A stretch of DNA of 64,000 nt, taken from assembly GCF_049800775.1 (NCBI RefSeq), contig NZ_JBNAFR010000006.1, positions 62,001 to 126,000 of the forward strand. The letters run 5' to 3'. This DNA is from Dinoroseobacter sp049800775 (GTDB taxonomy: Bacteria > Pseudomonadota > Alphaproteobacteria > Rhodobacterales > Rhodobacteraceae). Numbering within the stretch: the first letter of the stretch is position 1; every line of letters starts with the position of its first letter. Below, one piece after another: positions 22,258-31,373 of this stretch. The notes below the pieces were generated by a model. It was not told the origin of the DNA, did no database searches, and saw nothing but the letters and a program-made list of their open reading frames with translations. A program made the translations under genes and the position numbers.

Positions 22258-23505
22258 ATGGCTACCCTTAAAGAGCTGCACGAGCAGCAGGCGCGGATTG
22301 CCACGAACGCACGCGCCAAATTCGAAGAAATCACCGACGAAACCCCGGAAGAACGTGCCGCCGAAATCGAGCGCGAATACGACGCCATGATGGCCGACTA
22401 TGACAAGCTCGGTGCCAAGGCGGAGCGCCTCAAGCGTCTTGAGGACGCAGAGAAGGCGCTGGACGCGCCGGACCCCCGCGCGGTGCGCGGTGAGGACGTT
22501 TCCGCTCGCGCAGTGGATGACGGCAAGCCGATGGACTATCGCGACGCATTCCAGGCGTTCCTGCGCAATGGCGCGAGCTTGGGCGGCCTTGAGCCGGAAG
22601 CTCGCAAGGCGATGGCTGAAAAGCGCGCTCAGACCACTGCGAATGCAGCCGGTGGCTACTCCATCCCCGAGCAGATGCTTGAGGAGATCGTTGTCGCTAT
22701 GAAAGCTTGGGGGCCGATGTATTCGGGCGCGCCCTTCCGGGATATTGTGACGACCGGCGGCAATCCCATGCCGTTCCCGACCATCGATGACACCGCTGTC
22801 ACGGCGGAAGCCCACACCGAGGGCGCGACGATGACGGATGATGGTGGGAAAGACGCTACTTTCGACAACAAGCAGCTTGACGCCTATGCGTTTGACACCG
22901 AGTGGCTGCGGATTTCGAAAGAGCTGATGGATGACAGCTTCCTTGCGATGCAGACGTTCATCTCCGGCATCCTTGGTGAGCGCCTTGCCCGGCTTGCGAA
23001 CGCTCAGCTCACAACCGGCACTGGGTCCAGCGCTCCGAACGGGATTGTTACGGCGTCGTCTCTTGGCAAGACCGCCGTGGGCGCGATTGCGATCACCTCT
23101 GACGAGATCCTTGACCTTGAGCACTCGGTTGACCCCGCCTATCGGACTGGCGGCTCGGTCGGCTACATGTTCAATGACAGTACGCTCAACGCGATCCGCA
23201 AGCTCAAGGATGGTCAGGGCAACTACCTCTGGCAGCAGGGCAACATCCAAGCGGGTGTTCCCGGCACCTTGAACGGGCGTCCGTACTGGATCAACCAGGA
23301 CATGCCGTCCCTCGCCGCATCTTCGAAGGTCATGCTGTTCGGTGATATGTCCAAATACTTCGTCCGCAAGGTCGGAGCGCCCCTGATGCTGGCCATCCAG
23401 GACAGCAACTTCGCGCCGGGGGTTGGTGTGGCAGGCTACATCCGTTTCGACGGTGAGCTGTCCGACACGCGCGCGGTCAAGCACCTCATCACGGCTGCAT
23501 CGTAA
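22258..23505 (+). CDS. Major capsid protein, HK97 fold
   Basis: A 415-residue capsid protein. The first 110 or so residues are a charged coiled-coil delta domain likely removed by the protease; the shell domain begins near GGYSIPEQMLEEIV. Typical phrases include GGNPMPFPTIDDT, FDTEWLRISKELMDDSFLAMQTFISGILGERLAR and GTGSSAPNGIV. ATG 22258 has AGAAGGAG 6 bases upstream; an earlier in-frame start is not needed. Confidence 0.93.
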   Translation: MATLKELHEQQARIATNARAKFEEITDETPEERAAEIEREYDAMMADYDKLGAKAERLKRLEDAEKALDAPDPRAVRGEDVSARAVDDGKPMDYRDAFQAFLRNGASLGGLEPEARKAMAEKRAQTTANAAGGYSIPEQMLEEIVVAMKAWGPMYSGAPFRDIVTTGGNPMPFPTIDDTAVTAEAHTEGATMTDDGGKDATFDNKQLDAYAFDTEWLRISKELMDDSFLAMQTFISGILGERLARLANAQLTTGTGSSAPNGIVTASSLGKTAVGAIAITSDEILDLEHSVDPAYRTGGSVGYMFNDSTLNAIRKLKDGQGNYLWQQGNIQAGVPGTLNGRPYWINQDMPSLAASSKVMLFGDMSKYFVRKVGAPLMLAIQDSNFAPGVGVAGYIRFDGELSDTRAVKHLITAAS

Positions 23506-23565
23506 TCAGTTCTCAGGGCGGCGGGCTGGCCCCGCCGTCTTATTGAGCCGATTGGAGGGTTCCAC

Positions 23566-23748
23566 ATGAAAGTCAAACTTCTGGTCGCTCGGGCATCTGC
23601 CGCCGGAGCGCAAAATGTTGGCGATGAAATCGAGGTGTCTTCTGATGAAGCGCGCCGCCTGATCGAAGCCAAGCAGGCCGCGCCCGTGCGTTCTGCAGCG
23701 CCTCAGAAGGCCGTCAAGCGGTCCAAGGCCGAGAAGGCAGTCAAGTAA
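23566..23748 (+). CDS. Small head-region protein
   Basis: A 60-residue protein with a strand-rich front (KVKLLVARASAAG and VGDEIEVSSDEARRLIEAKQA) and a Lys/Ala-rich end. The same type of short gene often follows the capsid gene in HK97-like phages and may bind the head. Ribosome site GGAGGG upstream. Role not proven. Confidence 0.6.
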   Translation: MKVKLLVARASAAGAQNVGDEIEVSSDEARRLIEAKQAAPVRSAAPQKAVKRSKAEKAVK

Positions 23749-24308
23749 TGCTGACGCGGGTGACGGCCCCTACGGTGTTCCCTGTGACGCTGGAGGAGGC
23801 CAAGACCTACATCAGGTCCGAGTATGCCGACGAGGATGCGCTGCTTACGTCTCTGATCGCTGCGGCCTGCGGGACCGTGCAGGAGATGACCGGGCGTGCA
23901 ATCGGTGTGCAGGAGTGGCGGTATAGCTTCCCCAGCGCAACGGGCCGTGTTGTCCTGCCGCTGGTGCCCGTGGCGTCAATTTCTTCGATCAAATACTTCG
24001 ATGCGGATGACGTCGAGCAGACGGCGACCAAATCGGACTACTACCTGTTTGCGAGCGACTTCGAAGCGGCAGTGAAGCCTAAAAGCGGTGTGAGCTGGCC
24101 AGCCACTATCACGCGTGAGGACGCTATCCAGATCACCTTCGAGGCGGGGACATTGGCCACGCCCGAGCCGCTGGTACACGCCATCCGCCTGCTCATCGGC
24201 CTTTGGGAGGGCAATCGCAGCGATGCGACCGAAAAGCAGATGCACGACATCAAATACAGCGTTGAGCATCTGACAAACCAGTATCGCACCGGGTGGGTCG
24301 CCGCGTGA
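23748..24308 (+). CDS. Head-tail connector protein (gp6-like)
   Basis: A 186-residue protein with the connector pattern PVTLEEAKTYIRSEYADEDALLTSLIAAACGTVQEMTGR near the N terminus and the later LVHAIRLLIGLWEGNRSD. It would join the portal ring to the tail stopper. Its ATG overlaps the previous stop by one base. Confidence 0.82.
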   Translation: MLTRVTAPTVFPVTLEEAKTYIRSEYADEDALLTSLIAAACGTVQEMTGRAIGVQEWRYSFPSATGRVVLPLVPVASISSIKYFDADDVEQTATKSDYYLFASDFEAAVKPKSGVSWPATITREDAIQITFEAGTLATPEPLVHAIRLLIGLWEGNRSDATEKQMHDIKYSVEHLTNQYRTGWVAA

Positions 24309-24637
24309 ACGCAGGCAAACTGACAGAGCGGGTGACGATCCAATCTCCGGTCAAGGTTTCGGATGGAGCGGGTGGCGAAACAAAAACTTGGACCGATCTA
24401 GCAACGGCCCCCACGGTCTGGGCACGAGCCGCTTACCGGACGGGCAACGAGCGCATGGAGAATGACCGGATCGTCGCGGAGCGCAGTGTTGTGTTCACGA
24501 TCCGAAACCGGCGCGACCTCACCGAGGAAATGCGCATTCTCTGGCAAGGCAGGGCGCACATCATCCGGGCCATCCATGACTTTGGCGGGCGTGAGATGTA
24601 TCTCAAGATCGAATGCCAACTGGGCGTTCCGACATGA
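24305..24637 (+). CDS. Head-closure / stopper protein
   Basis: A 110-residue protein with GTG start. The fold signs NAGKLTERVTIQSPVKVSDGAGGETKTWTDLATAPTVWARA and RILWQGRAHIIRAIHDFGGREMYLKIEC match head-tail joining proteins of the SPP1 gp16 type. It seals the filled head. Confidence 0.82.
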   Translation: MNAGKLTERVTIQSPVKVSDGAGGETKTWTDLATAPTVWARAAYRTGNERMENDRIVAERSVVFTIRNRRDLTEEMRILWQGRAHIIRAIHDFGGREMYLKIECQLGVPT

Positions 24638-25047
24638 AGCCGACCGTTACCATTCGCGGCCTTGAAGACGTTGACCGGATGCTTGGTGAGATCGCGCCCA
24701 ATCAGGCCGTGAACATCATGCGTTCAACGGTTCATGGGATCGCGGGCGACATCAAGAAAGAGGCCGTCGCGGACATGCCGCGAGATACCGGCGACATGGA
24801 GGAAGCCGCGAGCCACAAGCGCCGCCGCACCCGTGGGGGCTGGATCCGGTCGGACGTTCTGATGGGCCGTGAGGGCTGGTACTGGCGCTTCCTTGAGTAT
24901 GGCCAAGGCCCTGATGGGGTTGAACACGCGTTCTTTTACAGCGCGGTCGAGCGCTTCCGGCGGACGATGACGGCCACGTTCGTCAAGCAATTCGGCAAGA
25001 AGTGGGAAGCCGCTTTGAAGCGTGCCGCCCGGAGGGCCGCGAAGTGA
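24634..25047 (+). CDS. HK97 gp10-like tail completion protein
   Basis: A 137-residue protein (VTIRGLEDVDRMLGEIAPNQAVNIMRS, then DIKKEAVADMPRDTGDMEEAASHKRRR and GREGWYWRFLEYGQG) that fits the HK97 gp10 group; the YWRFLEYG segment is the clearest sign. It is overlapped by 4 bases at both ends. Confidence 0.8.
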   Translation: MKPTVTIRGLEDVDRMLGEIAPNQAVNIMRSTVHGIAGDIKKEAVADMPRDTGDMEEAASHKRRRTRGGWIRSDVLMGREGWYWRFLEYGQGPDGVEHAFFYSAVERFRRTMTATFVKQFGKKWEAALKRAARRAAK

Positions 25048-25502
25048 TCGAGCCAGAGTTTCAGCGCGCCGTTTTCCAGAAGCTCGGAAGCGTTGCGGGC
25101 GGGCGGATCTATGACCGCGCTCCGCAAGTCGAAAGGCCAGAGGAGCAAGAATACCCTTATGTGACCTTTGGCCGGTTTATCGTCACATCGCGGGATGGCT
25201 CAAGGCGGTATCGCAAGGGCTTCGACATCTCCTTTCGCCTTCACACCTTCGACCGGAGCGGCTTGGAAGTCCGTGGTGTGCAGGCGGCAATCTATGAAAT
25301 TCTCCACGGCGGAGACATGGGCATGACCTATTTCCCGACCGTCTTTGTGTCCCGAAATGACACCGATGTAATGCACGAGCCCGACCGGATTTCCCACGGG
25401 GTTTGTGAGTACTTGGCGCGCTGCACGTGGTCGCCTTGGCTGTTCGATGAGAACGGCATTCTGCGTCCAGAGGGGCGCATCCTTCCCGGAGAAACAATCT
25501 AA
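25044..25502 (+). CDS. Tail terminator protein (DUF3168-like)
   Basis: A 152-residue protein with GTG start. The order EFQRAVFQKLGSVAGGRIYDRAPQ, EYPYVTFGRFIVTSRDGSR, FRLHTFDRSGLEVRGVQAAIYEIL is that of DUF3168 tail terminators, which cap the tail tube and set its length together with the tape measure. Confidence 0.8.
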   Translation: MIEPEFQRAVFQKLGSVAGGRIYDRAPQVERPEEQEYPYVTFGRFIVTSRDGSRRYRKGFDISFRLHTFDRSGLEVRGVQAAIYEILHGGDMGMTYFPTVFVSRNDTDVMHEPDRISHGVCEYLARCTWSPWLFDENGILRPEGRILPGETI

Positions 25503-25514
25503 CAGGAGGCCGAT

Positions 25515-25910
25515 ATGGCTGAACTTGATGGTGCGTTGTTCGTTCTTCAAAAGAACAGCGCCACAATCGGCACGTTGCGCGAAGTAACGATGACCGTCAA
25601 CGGCGAGCCTATCCGCGTGGACGGCCAAACAGACAGCGGTGTCATTCGCCATTTGGCAAACAAGCTCATCGGGCGGTCCATCACCTTCGGAGTTTCCGGG
25701 CTGGTTGATGGCAGCACCTTGCGGGCGATTGCGGCTGGGGCGTCGGGGGGGGCCTTCATGGATGACATCTCCGTCACTTTCCCCGATGGGGACACGTTGA
25801 CGGGTGACATGGTCATGACCGGGTACACCGAAACCGGTCCCTACGAAGACGCGCAGAACTTCGCGGCGACCTTCACGACCGATGGCCCTTGGACCTTCAA
25901 TGCAGCTTGA
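25515..25910 (+). CDS. Major tail tube protein
   Basis: A 131-residue beta-rich protein. GALFVLQKNSATIGTLREVTMTVNGEPIRV at the front and ISVTFPDGDTLTGDMVMTGYTETGPYEDAQNFAATF near the end fit TP901-1-type major tail proteins, which stack as hexameric rings. An AGGAGG ribosome site stands before the ATG. It overlaps the chaperone gene by 11 bases. Confidence 0.82.
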   Translation: MAELDGALFVLQKNSATIGTLREVTMTVNGEPIRVDGQTDSGVIRHLANKLIGRSITFGVSGLVDGSTLRAIAAGASGGAFMDDISVTFPDGDTLTGDMVMTGYTETGPYEDAQNFAATFTTDGPWTFNAA

Positions 25911-26295
25911 TGATAATACCGCCGTCATCGAGTGGGATGGCACCAAGTACGGCATTGCGCCTTCTGATCAAATGCGCCTGATCCGCCGGGTCGAGGATAT
26001 TCTCGGCGGCAGCGCCGTGCAGAAGGTTCTGACGTACTACAGCGGTGGCGTCACGGACGGCCAGCTTGCAGAGGCTCTTGGTTGCATCCTGCGGGCGGCG
26101 GGGGCGAAAGTGTCTGATATTGAGCTTTATCGCCAAGTCACAGACGCGCAAATCAACGGCGATTTGAGTGCGGCCGCTTCTGCGCAAAACGTGATTATCG
26201 CTGTTTTGGGCCTTCTGGCCCCGCCGATTGCCTCTGAAATGGCCGAAAAGGCCAAGGCGCAATCTGAGGAAAAAAAAGTCTCCGCGAAGGGCTAG
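25900..26295 (+). CDS. Tail assembly chaperone
   Basis: A 131-residue helical protein in the place of lambda G, between tail tube and tape measure. Signs are PSDQMRLIRRVEDILGG and LAEALGCILRAAGAKVSDIELYRQV. Its last codons run over eight adenines, the slip site described below. A fraction of ribosomes should move back one base and make a G-T-like longer form of about 199 residues. Confidence 0.8.
   Translation: MQLDDNTAVIEWDGTKYGIAPSDQMRLIRRVEDILGGSAVQKVLTYYSGGVTDGQLAEALGCILRAAGAKVSDIELYRQVTDAQINGDLSAAASAQNVIIAVLGLLAPPIASEMAEKAKAQSEEKKVSAKG
26271..26277 (+). promoter_or_regulatory. Programmed -1 frameshift slip site
   Basis: In frame the mRNA reads GAA-AAA-AAA-GTC, giving the slippery heptamer A-AAA-AAA at 26271-26277. 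A shift of one base back leaves the zero-frame stop TAG at 26293 and opens the frame down to 26498. This is the same arrangement as the G/GT frameshift of siphophage tail chaperones. Confidence 0.8.
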
Positions 26296-26498
26296 TCCGA
26301 ACACTGCACCGGATCTGCGTGGGTGGGAAGATGTGCACCGGCCCGGAGTTTTGGGTGATGCCGCCGAATGAAGTGTGGTGGCTTATCGAAGACAACCTTC
26401 CTCCCGAAGTCAAAGACAGCATGTCCGACAACTCGGACAATGAGCGCCTTTACCGAGAATTGAAGCGGCGACAGATGCAGGAGCGATTAAACCAGTGA
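26277..26498 (+). CDS. -1 frame extension of the tail assembly chaperone
   Basis: From the slip site the -1 frame gives 73 residues (SLREGLVRTLHRICVGGKM, then CTGPEFWVMPPNEVWWLIED and a charged end MQERLNQ). An ATG at 26331 could start the second part alone, but without a clear ribosome site. The segment WVMPPNEVWWLI is typical for the second half of such chaperones. Its stop overlaps the GTG of the tape measure gene. Confidence 0.78.
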   Translation, partial: SLREGLVRTLHRICVGGKMCTGPEFWVMPPNEVWWLIEDNLPPEVKDSMSDNSDNERLYRELKRRQMQERLNQ

Positions 26499-28270
26499 GC
26501 AAAGTTGTCGGCGATATTGCGGTTACGGTTGGGGCGGACGTCTCCGGCCTCCTGACCAACATGCAGAAGGCGCGGCGCTCCACAAAGCAGTTCGGCGATA
26601 CTGCGGGGCGCATGTCGGTCAACGTCGCGAAGGCGGGCGTTGCAGTTGTCGCGGCAGCGGGGGCTATGGGCGCGAGCTTTGTTGCCATGCAGCGGCAGGC
26701 GGCAGAAGCGGCTGTTGAGGTCGGCAATCTGTCTCGGGTGGCCAATGCAACGCCGCGCGAGTTTCAGCGTATGGCAGCGGCGGCAGAGACCGTGAATATC
26801 AGCCAACAGAAGCTTTCGGATATTCTCAAGGACGTGACCGACCGGGTGGGGGATTTCCTGGAAACCGGCGGCGGGCCGATGGCGGATTTCTTCGAGCAGG
26901 TTGCCCCCAAGGTGGGGGTAACGGCTGACGAATTCGCGCGGCTTTCGGGGCCGCAGGCATTGCAGCTTTACGTCAAAACCCTTGAGGAGGCTGGCGCGTC
27001 TCAGCAGCAAATGACCTTCTATCTGGAGGCGATGGCCTCGGACGCCACGGCGCTTCTGCCGCTTCTGCGGGACAACGGAACCGCGCTGCAACAGCTCGGC
27101 GACCGGGCGGAGGAAGTCGGGCGGATCTTGTCGAATGAAACGATCCGGCAGGCTGATAGCTTAAAGCAGTCGCTAGATGAAATGGGGGCGGTTGTCCGCA
27201 ACCAGACTATCTCTGCGTTGGTTGCGGTAGAGGATGAATTGGCGATCCTGCACCAGTTCGTTGCTGACTATGGTGCCCCCGCTCTGGCTTCGCTTGTGCA
27301 AGGCGCTGCGGCGGCGGCGAGATGGATGGACGCATTGGCCGGTGGGATCGCGAACGTTGCGAACAGTGACTTAGGCCAGAAGACCCGCGAGAACATGGGC
27401 GGCTTGCTCGAAATGATGGGCGGAATGTTTCCCGGCCTGCAAAGCATCCGAGGCCAAAACGGCGGTGTCAGCGAATTCAACGACGCTTGGAATGAACTGC
27501 AAAGCCAAGGCGAAGGCCTCTTGGGGAGCCCGGTAAGCATAGAAGTTGGCGGTGGCGGTCAGCACCAAAACAGATCCCCTCTGGCAAGCCCGGCTTCATC
27601 CGCATCTGGTGGCGGATCGACCTTGCCCGACCTTGAGCGGCAACTCGCGACCGAGCGCGAGCTTGTGCTGATGCACTACGAAGAAACGATGTCTGCGTTA
27701 GAGGAATACCGCGAGCGCAAGCTTGAGATGAACTTGTCCTACGATGAGTTGGAGAAGCGCGCGCTGGAGGAGAAGAACCAAGCCCTTGAGGAGCTGGACC
27801 GCAGATCCATGGAGGCGCGCCATGCGGCCTATTCCGGGGCGCTGGGGGATATGTCAGCGCTCATGACGACCGAAAGCCGCAAGCTTTTTGAGATCGGCAA
27901 GGTGGCGGCTTCCGCGCAGGCGGCGCTGGATGGCAAGGCCGCTGCGGTGTCTGCCTGGGAAAAAGGTATGCGGATCGGTGGCCCCCCTACGGCTGCGGCG
28001 TTCACCGCTGCGTCCTTGGCGAAGACGGGGGCTCTGTTAGCTTCGATCAACGCAACAAGCTTCGGCGGTGGCAGTGGTTCGTCAAGCGCCGCTGGCGGGA
28101 CGTCCGCAGTTGCGACGGCAGAACCTGCGTCCGTGCAGCGAGGCGACATCAACGTCTATGCCAAGGATGGGATGACCAGCCGTTTGATGCAGATGATTTT
28201 CGAGGACGCGGACGTCTTTGCGGCTGACGGCGGCATCGCGAACGTGAACATTCGGAGCGGCCTTGCATGA
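26495..28270 (+). CDS. Tail tape measure protein
   Basis: A 591-residue protein with GTG start. The front (VVGDIAVTVGADVSGLLTNMQKARRSTKQFGDTAGRM) and the following Ala-rich membrane-like helix (VNVAKAGVAVVAAAGAMGASF) are typical, as is ANATPREFQRMAAAAE. It is short for the class and predicts a tail of roughly 90 nm by the usual 0.15 nm per residue rule (inference). A coiled-coil section (LEEYRERKLEMNLSYDELEKRALEEKNQ) lies near residue 410. Confidence 0.9.
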   Translation: MSKVVGDIAVTVGADVSGLLTNMQKARRSTKQFGDTAGRMSVNVAKAGVAVVAAAGAMGASFVAMQRQAAEAAVEVGNLSRVANATPREFQRMAAAAETVNISQQKLSDILKDVTDRVGDFLETGGGPMADFFEQVAPKVGVTADEFARLSGPQALQLYVKTLEEAGASQQQMTFYLEAMASDATALLPLLRDNGTALQQLGDRAEEVGRILSNETIRQADSLKQSLDEMGAVVRNQTISALVAVEDELAILHQFVADYGAPALASLVQGAAAAARWMDALAGGIANVANSDLGQKTRENMGGLLEMMGGMFPGLQSIRGQNGGVSEFNDAWNELQSQGEGLLGSPVSIEVGGGGQHQNRSPLASPASSASGGGSTLPDLERQLATERELVLMHYEETMSALEEYRERKLEMNLSYDELEKRALEEKNQALEELDRRSMEARHAAYSGALGDMSALMTTESRKLFEIGKVAASAQAALDGKAAAVSAWEKGMRIGGPPTAAAFTAASLAKTGALLASINATSFGGGSGSSSAAGGTSAVATAEPASVQRGDINVYAKDGMTSRLMQMIFEDADVFAADGGIANVNIRSGLA

Positions 28271-29091
28271 CCGTGATCTATACCAACTGGACGCAGGGAG
28301 CGAAACAGCCGCAGACGCACGCGCGGCTTCTCCACAGCGGCAATGAAGCCTCCAAGGTCGGGGTGTACGACATCTCGGGTACAGAGGACGGCTACTTTGC
28401 GGAAGGGCCGGACGGGCCTGAAACGTTTGAGGCATGGAAGCCAAACTCGGACACGGGCCGCTGGGGGCGCATGTGGTCGGCCCTGCGTAGCGTTGATTGC
28501 GTTTGCATCGCGGGGCACAATCTTGGCTCTACAGGCACCACCATTCGCCTGGACGCCAGCACGGACGGCTCAACCTGGGCACAGTTTCAGCCAGAGCAAG
28601 TGATCGAGGACGACAGCCCGATTTTCTGGATGTTCGATCTTTCGACGCTTCGAGGTTTGCGTATTCTGGTGCAGGCTGGAACTGAGCGACCGACTATTGG
28701 GGTGGTGCAGTTCGGGCGAAGCATGGAGCTTGAGCAGCCGATTTTTTCGGGCGTCACGCCATCGCGGTATTCCCGTTCGACCACCTACAACACGACCTTT
28801 TCGCAGAGCGGCAAGATCCTCGCGCGGGACGTGGAGCGGGCGAACCTTTCGGGGACTTTGAGCTTTCCGCACCTTACGCCGGAGTGGATCGACAGCGACG
28901 GCAGAGACGCAATCTTGTCGCTTGAGCAAGGCCCCTTCTTTCTGGCTTGGCGACCGGACGGCACAAAGACGACCAGCATCTACGACGACGTGATTTACGG
29001 CATGGCGACCGAGACCCCGAAGGTAACGACAATGGGCGTTTTGGACCTTTTGCAGATGTCGGTTAGCTACGTGGCGGAAGCTTATGAGTGA
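28267..29091 (+). CDS. Distal tail protein
   Basis: A 274-residue beta-rich protein right after the tape measure, the place of the distal tail ring. It has a discoidin-like middle (GTTIRLDASTDGSTWAQFQPEQVI, FWMFDLSTLRGLRILV) and a C-terminal half with SLEQGPFFLAWRPDGTK. It starts the baseplate module and couples to the hub gene by 8 bases. Confidence 0.7.
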   Translation: MTVIYTNWTQGAKQPQTHARLLHSGNEASKVGVYDISGTEDGYFAEGPDGPETFEAWKPNSDTGRWGRMWSALRSVDCVCIAGHNLGSTGTTIRLDASTDGSTWAQFQPEQVIEDDSPIFWMFDLSTLRGLRILVQAGTERPTIGVVQFGRSMELEQPIFSGVTPSRYSRSTTYNTTFSQSGKILARDVERANLSGTLSFPHLTPEWIDSDGRDAILSLEQGPFFLAWRPDGTKTTSIYDDVIYGMATETPKVTTMGVLDLLQMSVSYVAEAYE

Positions 29092-30814
29092 GCCGGTTTG
29101 CCTGATCAAGGTCGAGCTTCCGCGCTGCACCCGCACCCACGGCTCGGCACCCTGCACAGCTACCGAGACCGGGGATGCAAAGTGCTACAACACGTTCTCA
29201 AGCTGTAACGACCAGGAGAATTTCGACAAGGGGACCTTTGATGTTTGGTTCTCGCGGGGCAACCTCGCGGACAGCACGATCACGGACGCCCCGAGCTACA
29301 TCCTGCCCTTTGTGACGTCTGTCAGCAGCACGGGCGGCACGATCAACTTCGCAGGTTCCAAGGACACCGAAATCGGGCTCGGGTATGTCAGCACGCTCAC
29401 GGTGCAATTCAAGGACGGCCCGCACTCGGACCAATTGATGGACCCTTACCGGGATGATCGGACCTTTGATCCACGCACCAAGAGCACTTTCTGGCGCAAG
29501 TTCAAAGCCCGGAATGTCTACCTCACCAAAGCCAAGGTCACGCGATATGAAGGTTATAAGGGCGATGCCTTGGCGGATATGCGGGCAACTGTCTACTACG
29601 CCACGGAACTGACAGTCACACGGCAGGGCGCAACACTTACGGCCAAGGACCCGTTCACGTTTCTGGACTTCAAAAGCTCGGACGTGCCCGCGAAATCAAC
29701 CGGCATCCTTTATCAGGACATCACAGACGAACAGCTTGACCTGCCGATCATCGGGGCAGGGGTCGAGGACTACCCCGCGCCGGGTATGGTTCGAATTGGC
29801 GACGAGCTGATTTCGTATGAAAGCGTCCATGAGGAAAGCTACGGCATCCGCATTCGGGCGACCGAGCGGGGGCACCGAGACACCGAGCAAGATGACCACT
29901 CCAATGAGACCGAGGTGCAGGTTTGCTTCGTCTTGGAAAACCGTTCTGTTGATGAAGCCTTTGGCGACATCTTGGCGGAGACGGACTTTCCCGACGCGGT
30001 TTTTGATGCGGCTCAAGCGGCCAGCGTGGCGGGGATCTGGCGGCGTCCATGGACCGGGGCGCTGTCTCGCGTCGTGAGTGAGCCAACGCCCGCCCGTGAG
30101 CTTCTGGGCCAACTGGTGCGCCACACTCTGACGCACATCGATTATGATGAATTCACCGGCAAGACCAAGCTTTTGCCGGTTCGGGGATACGACAGCAATT
30201 CGCTGGTTTTGGACGATGACAAGGACATCGTGGCGGGTTCGTTCCGGGTGTCTGACATGCCGCTGCAGCGCATTTCCCGCGCAATCCTGCACTACAACCT
30301 GCGGACGCCGGTATCGGATCCAGATGAGGAGCTCAGCTACCGCACGGTGGTCGAGGTCAACGGGCGCGGCGGCGATGATAACCGGGATGGCGTGGATATC
30401 AGCCGCAAGCTCTATTCGCCTTGGCTGACAAGCGACATTCTCGCCTTCTCGACGTGCTCACGCCTTCACACTCTGTGCGAGATCACACCGCTCAAGTGCT
30501 CGTTTCAACTGCACCCGTCGCGTTCAACAGTGAAGCGCGGGGACATCGTGCGGAAGGCTGACGACACCGTTGTTACCGGCGGGGGAGACCCGATCACCAA
30601 GGCTTGGTTCATCACGAAAGCGCACCAGCCCTCACCCGGCGGGCTGATCGATTGCGAGGCGTGGGACGTCTCCCCTCTTGGCCGGGTGGGATATTTCCAA
30701 GCCGCTGACACCCCGGCTTACGTTGGGGATGGGTCGGATGATCCTGATGGCTTTTTCATAGGCGATAGCAAAGGGCTTCTGCCCGATGGTTCGGAGGCAC
30801 CAAGACTGCAATGA
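29084..30814 (+). CDS. Tail hub/tip protein with N-terminal Cys cluster
   Basis: A 576-residue protein. The first 50 residues carry ordered cysteines (LPRCTRTHGSAPCTAT, AKCYNTFSSCNDQENF) that likely bind a metal, as the lambda L region does with its Fe-S cluster. The rest (VTRYEGYKGDALADMRATVYYATEL, then FGDILAETDFP and VRHTLTHIDYDEFTGKTKLLPVRGYD) resembles hub proteins of siphophage tails. It is the largest baseplate protein here. Confidence 0.72.
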   Translation: MSEPVCLIKVELPRCTRTHGSAPCTATETGDAKCYNTFSSCNDQENFDKGTFDVWFSRGNLADSTITDAPSYILPFVTSVSSTGGTINFAGSKDTEIGLGYVSTLTVQFKDGPHSDQLMDPYRDDRTFDPRTKSTFWRKFKARNVYLTKAKVTRYEGYKGDALADMRATVYYATELTVTRQGATLTAKDPFTFLDFKSSDVPAKSTGILYQDITDEQLDLPIIGAGVEDYPAPGMVRIGDELISYESVHEESYGIRIRATERGHRDTEQDDHSNETEVQVCFVLENRSVDEAFGDILAETDFPDAVFDAAQAASVAGIWRRPWTGALSRVVSEPTPARELLGQLVRHTLTHIDYDEFTGKTKLLPVRGYDSNSLVLDDDKDIVAGSFRVSDMPLQRISRAILHYNLRTPVSDPDEELSYRTVVEVNGRGGDDNRDGVDISRKLYSPWLTSDILAFSTCSRLHTLCEITPLKCSFQLHPSRSTVKRGDIVRKADDTVVTGGGDPITKAWFITKAHQPSPGGLIDCEAWDVSPLGRVGYFQAADTPAYVGDGSDDPDGFFIGDSKGLLPDGSEAPRLQ

Positions 30815-31371
30815 GTTTCTTTACCTTCCCGGCCGCACAGGTTGGCGATGCCGTGACCGTCGAGCGTTGGAACGCCCTTGAGGCGGCGTTTAGCGACTTC
30901 GCGGACGGCGTGACCGGCGCGCCGAAGATCAAAGGCAAGGCTATGGCCACAGACGACGCCTTTCTGATTACCGTTGCCGCTAGCGATGACTTTGCCATTT
31001 CCCGGGGGCTATCGCTTGTTCTGGGGGCCTCATCGACAAGCTCGGGGAGCTATGTCATGGCTCGGGAAATCACGGTGGTGTCTTTCACCGGCAGCATTCG
31101 CTTCAAGGCGACCCACAAAACGAATGCGAGCACCGAAGTCGATCTTCGCATCAGAAAAACAAGCGGCGGAACCACGACTACTCTGCAGACTTGGGATATC
31201 GGCAACAACCTGTCTCAAGCTGTATCAATCGACGTACCCGTAGCGGTCGGGGACGTGATCACTTGGGAGCACAAGGTATCCGGGGGCGTTGGTGTTGTGT
31301 CAAGCGTCAGCGCCTTCAGCCAGTCCGGTGATGACTACCTTAAAGAATACACCCCCATTGATGAGACCTAA
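30811..31371 (+). CDS. Tail-tip associated protein, beta-rich
   Basis: A 186-residue protein coupled to the hub gene by 4 bases. The front (FFTFPAAQVGDAVTVERWNALEAAFSDFADG) looks like an anchor to the tail; the rest is a beta sandwich rich in Ser and Thr. Probably a tip or fibre component; no family recognised. Confidence 0.55.
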   Translation: MSFFTFPAAQVGDAVTVERWNALEAAFSDFADGVTGAPKIKGKAMATDDAFLITVAASDDFAISRGLSLVLGASSTSSGSYVMAREITVVSFTGSIRFKATHKTNASTEVDLRIRKTSGGTTTTLQTWDIGNNLSQAVSIDVPVAVGDVITWEHKVSGGVGVVSSVSAFSQSGDDYLKEYTPIDET

Positions 31372-31373
31372 CG

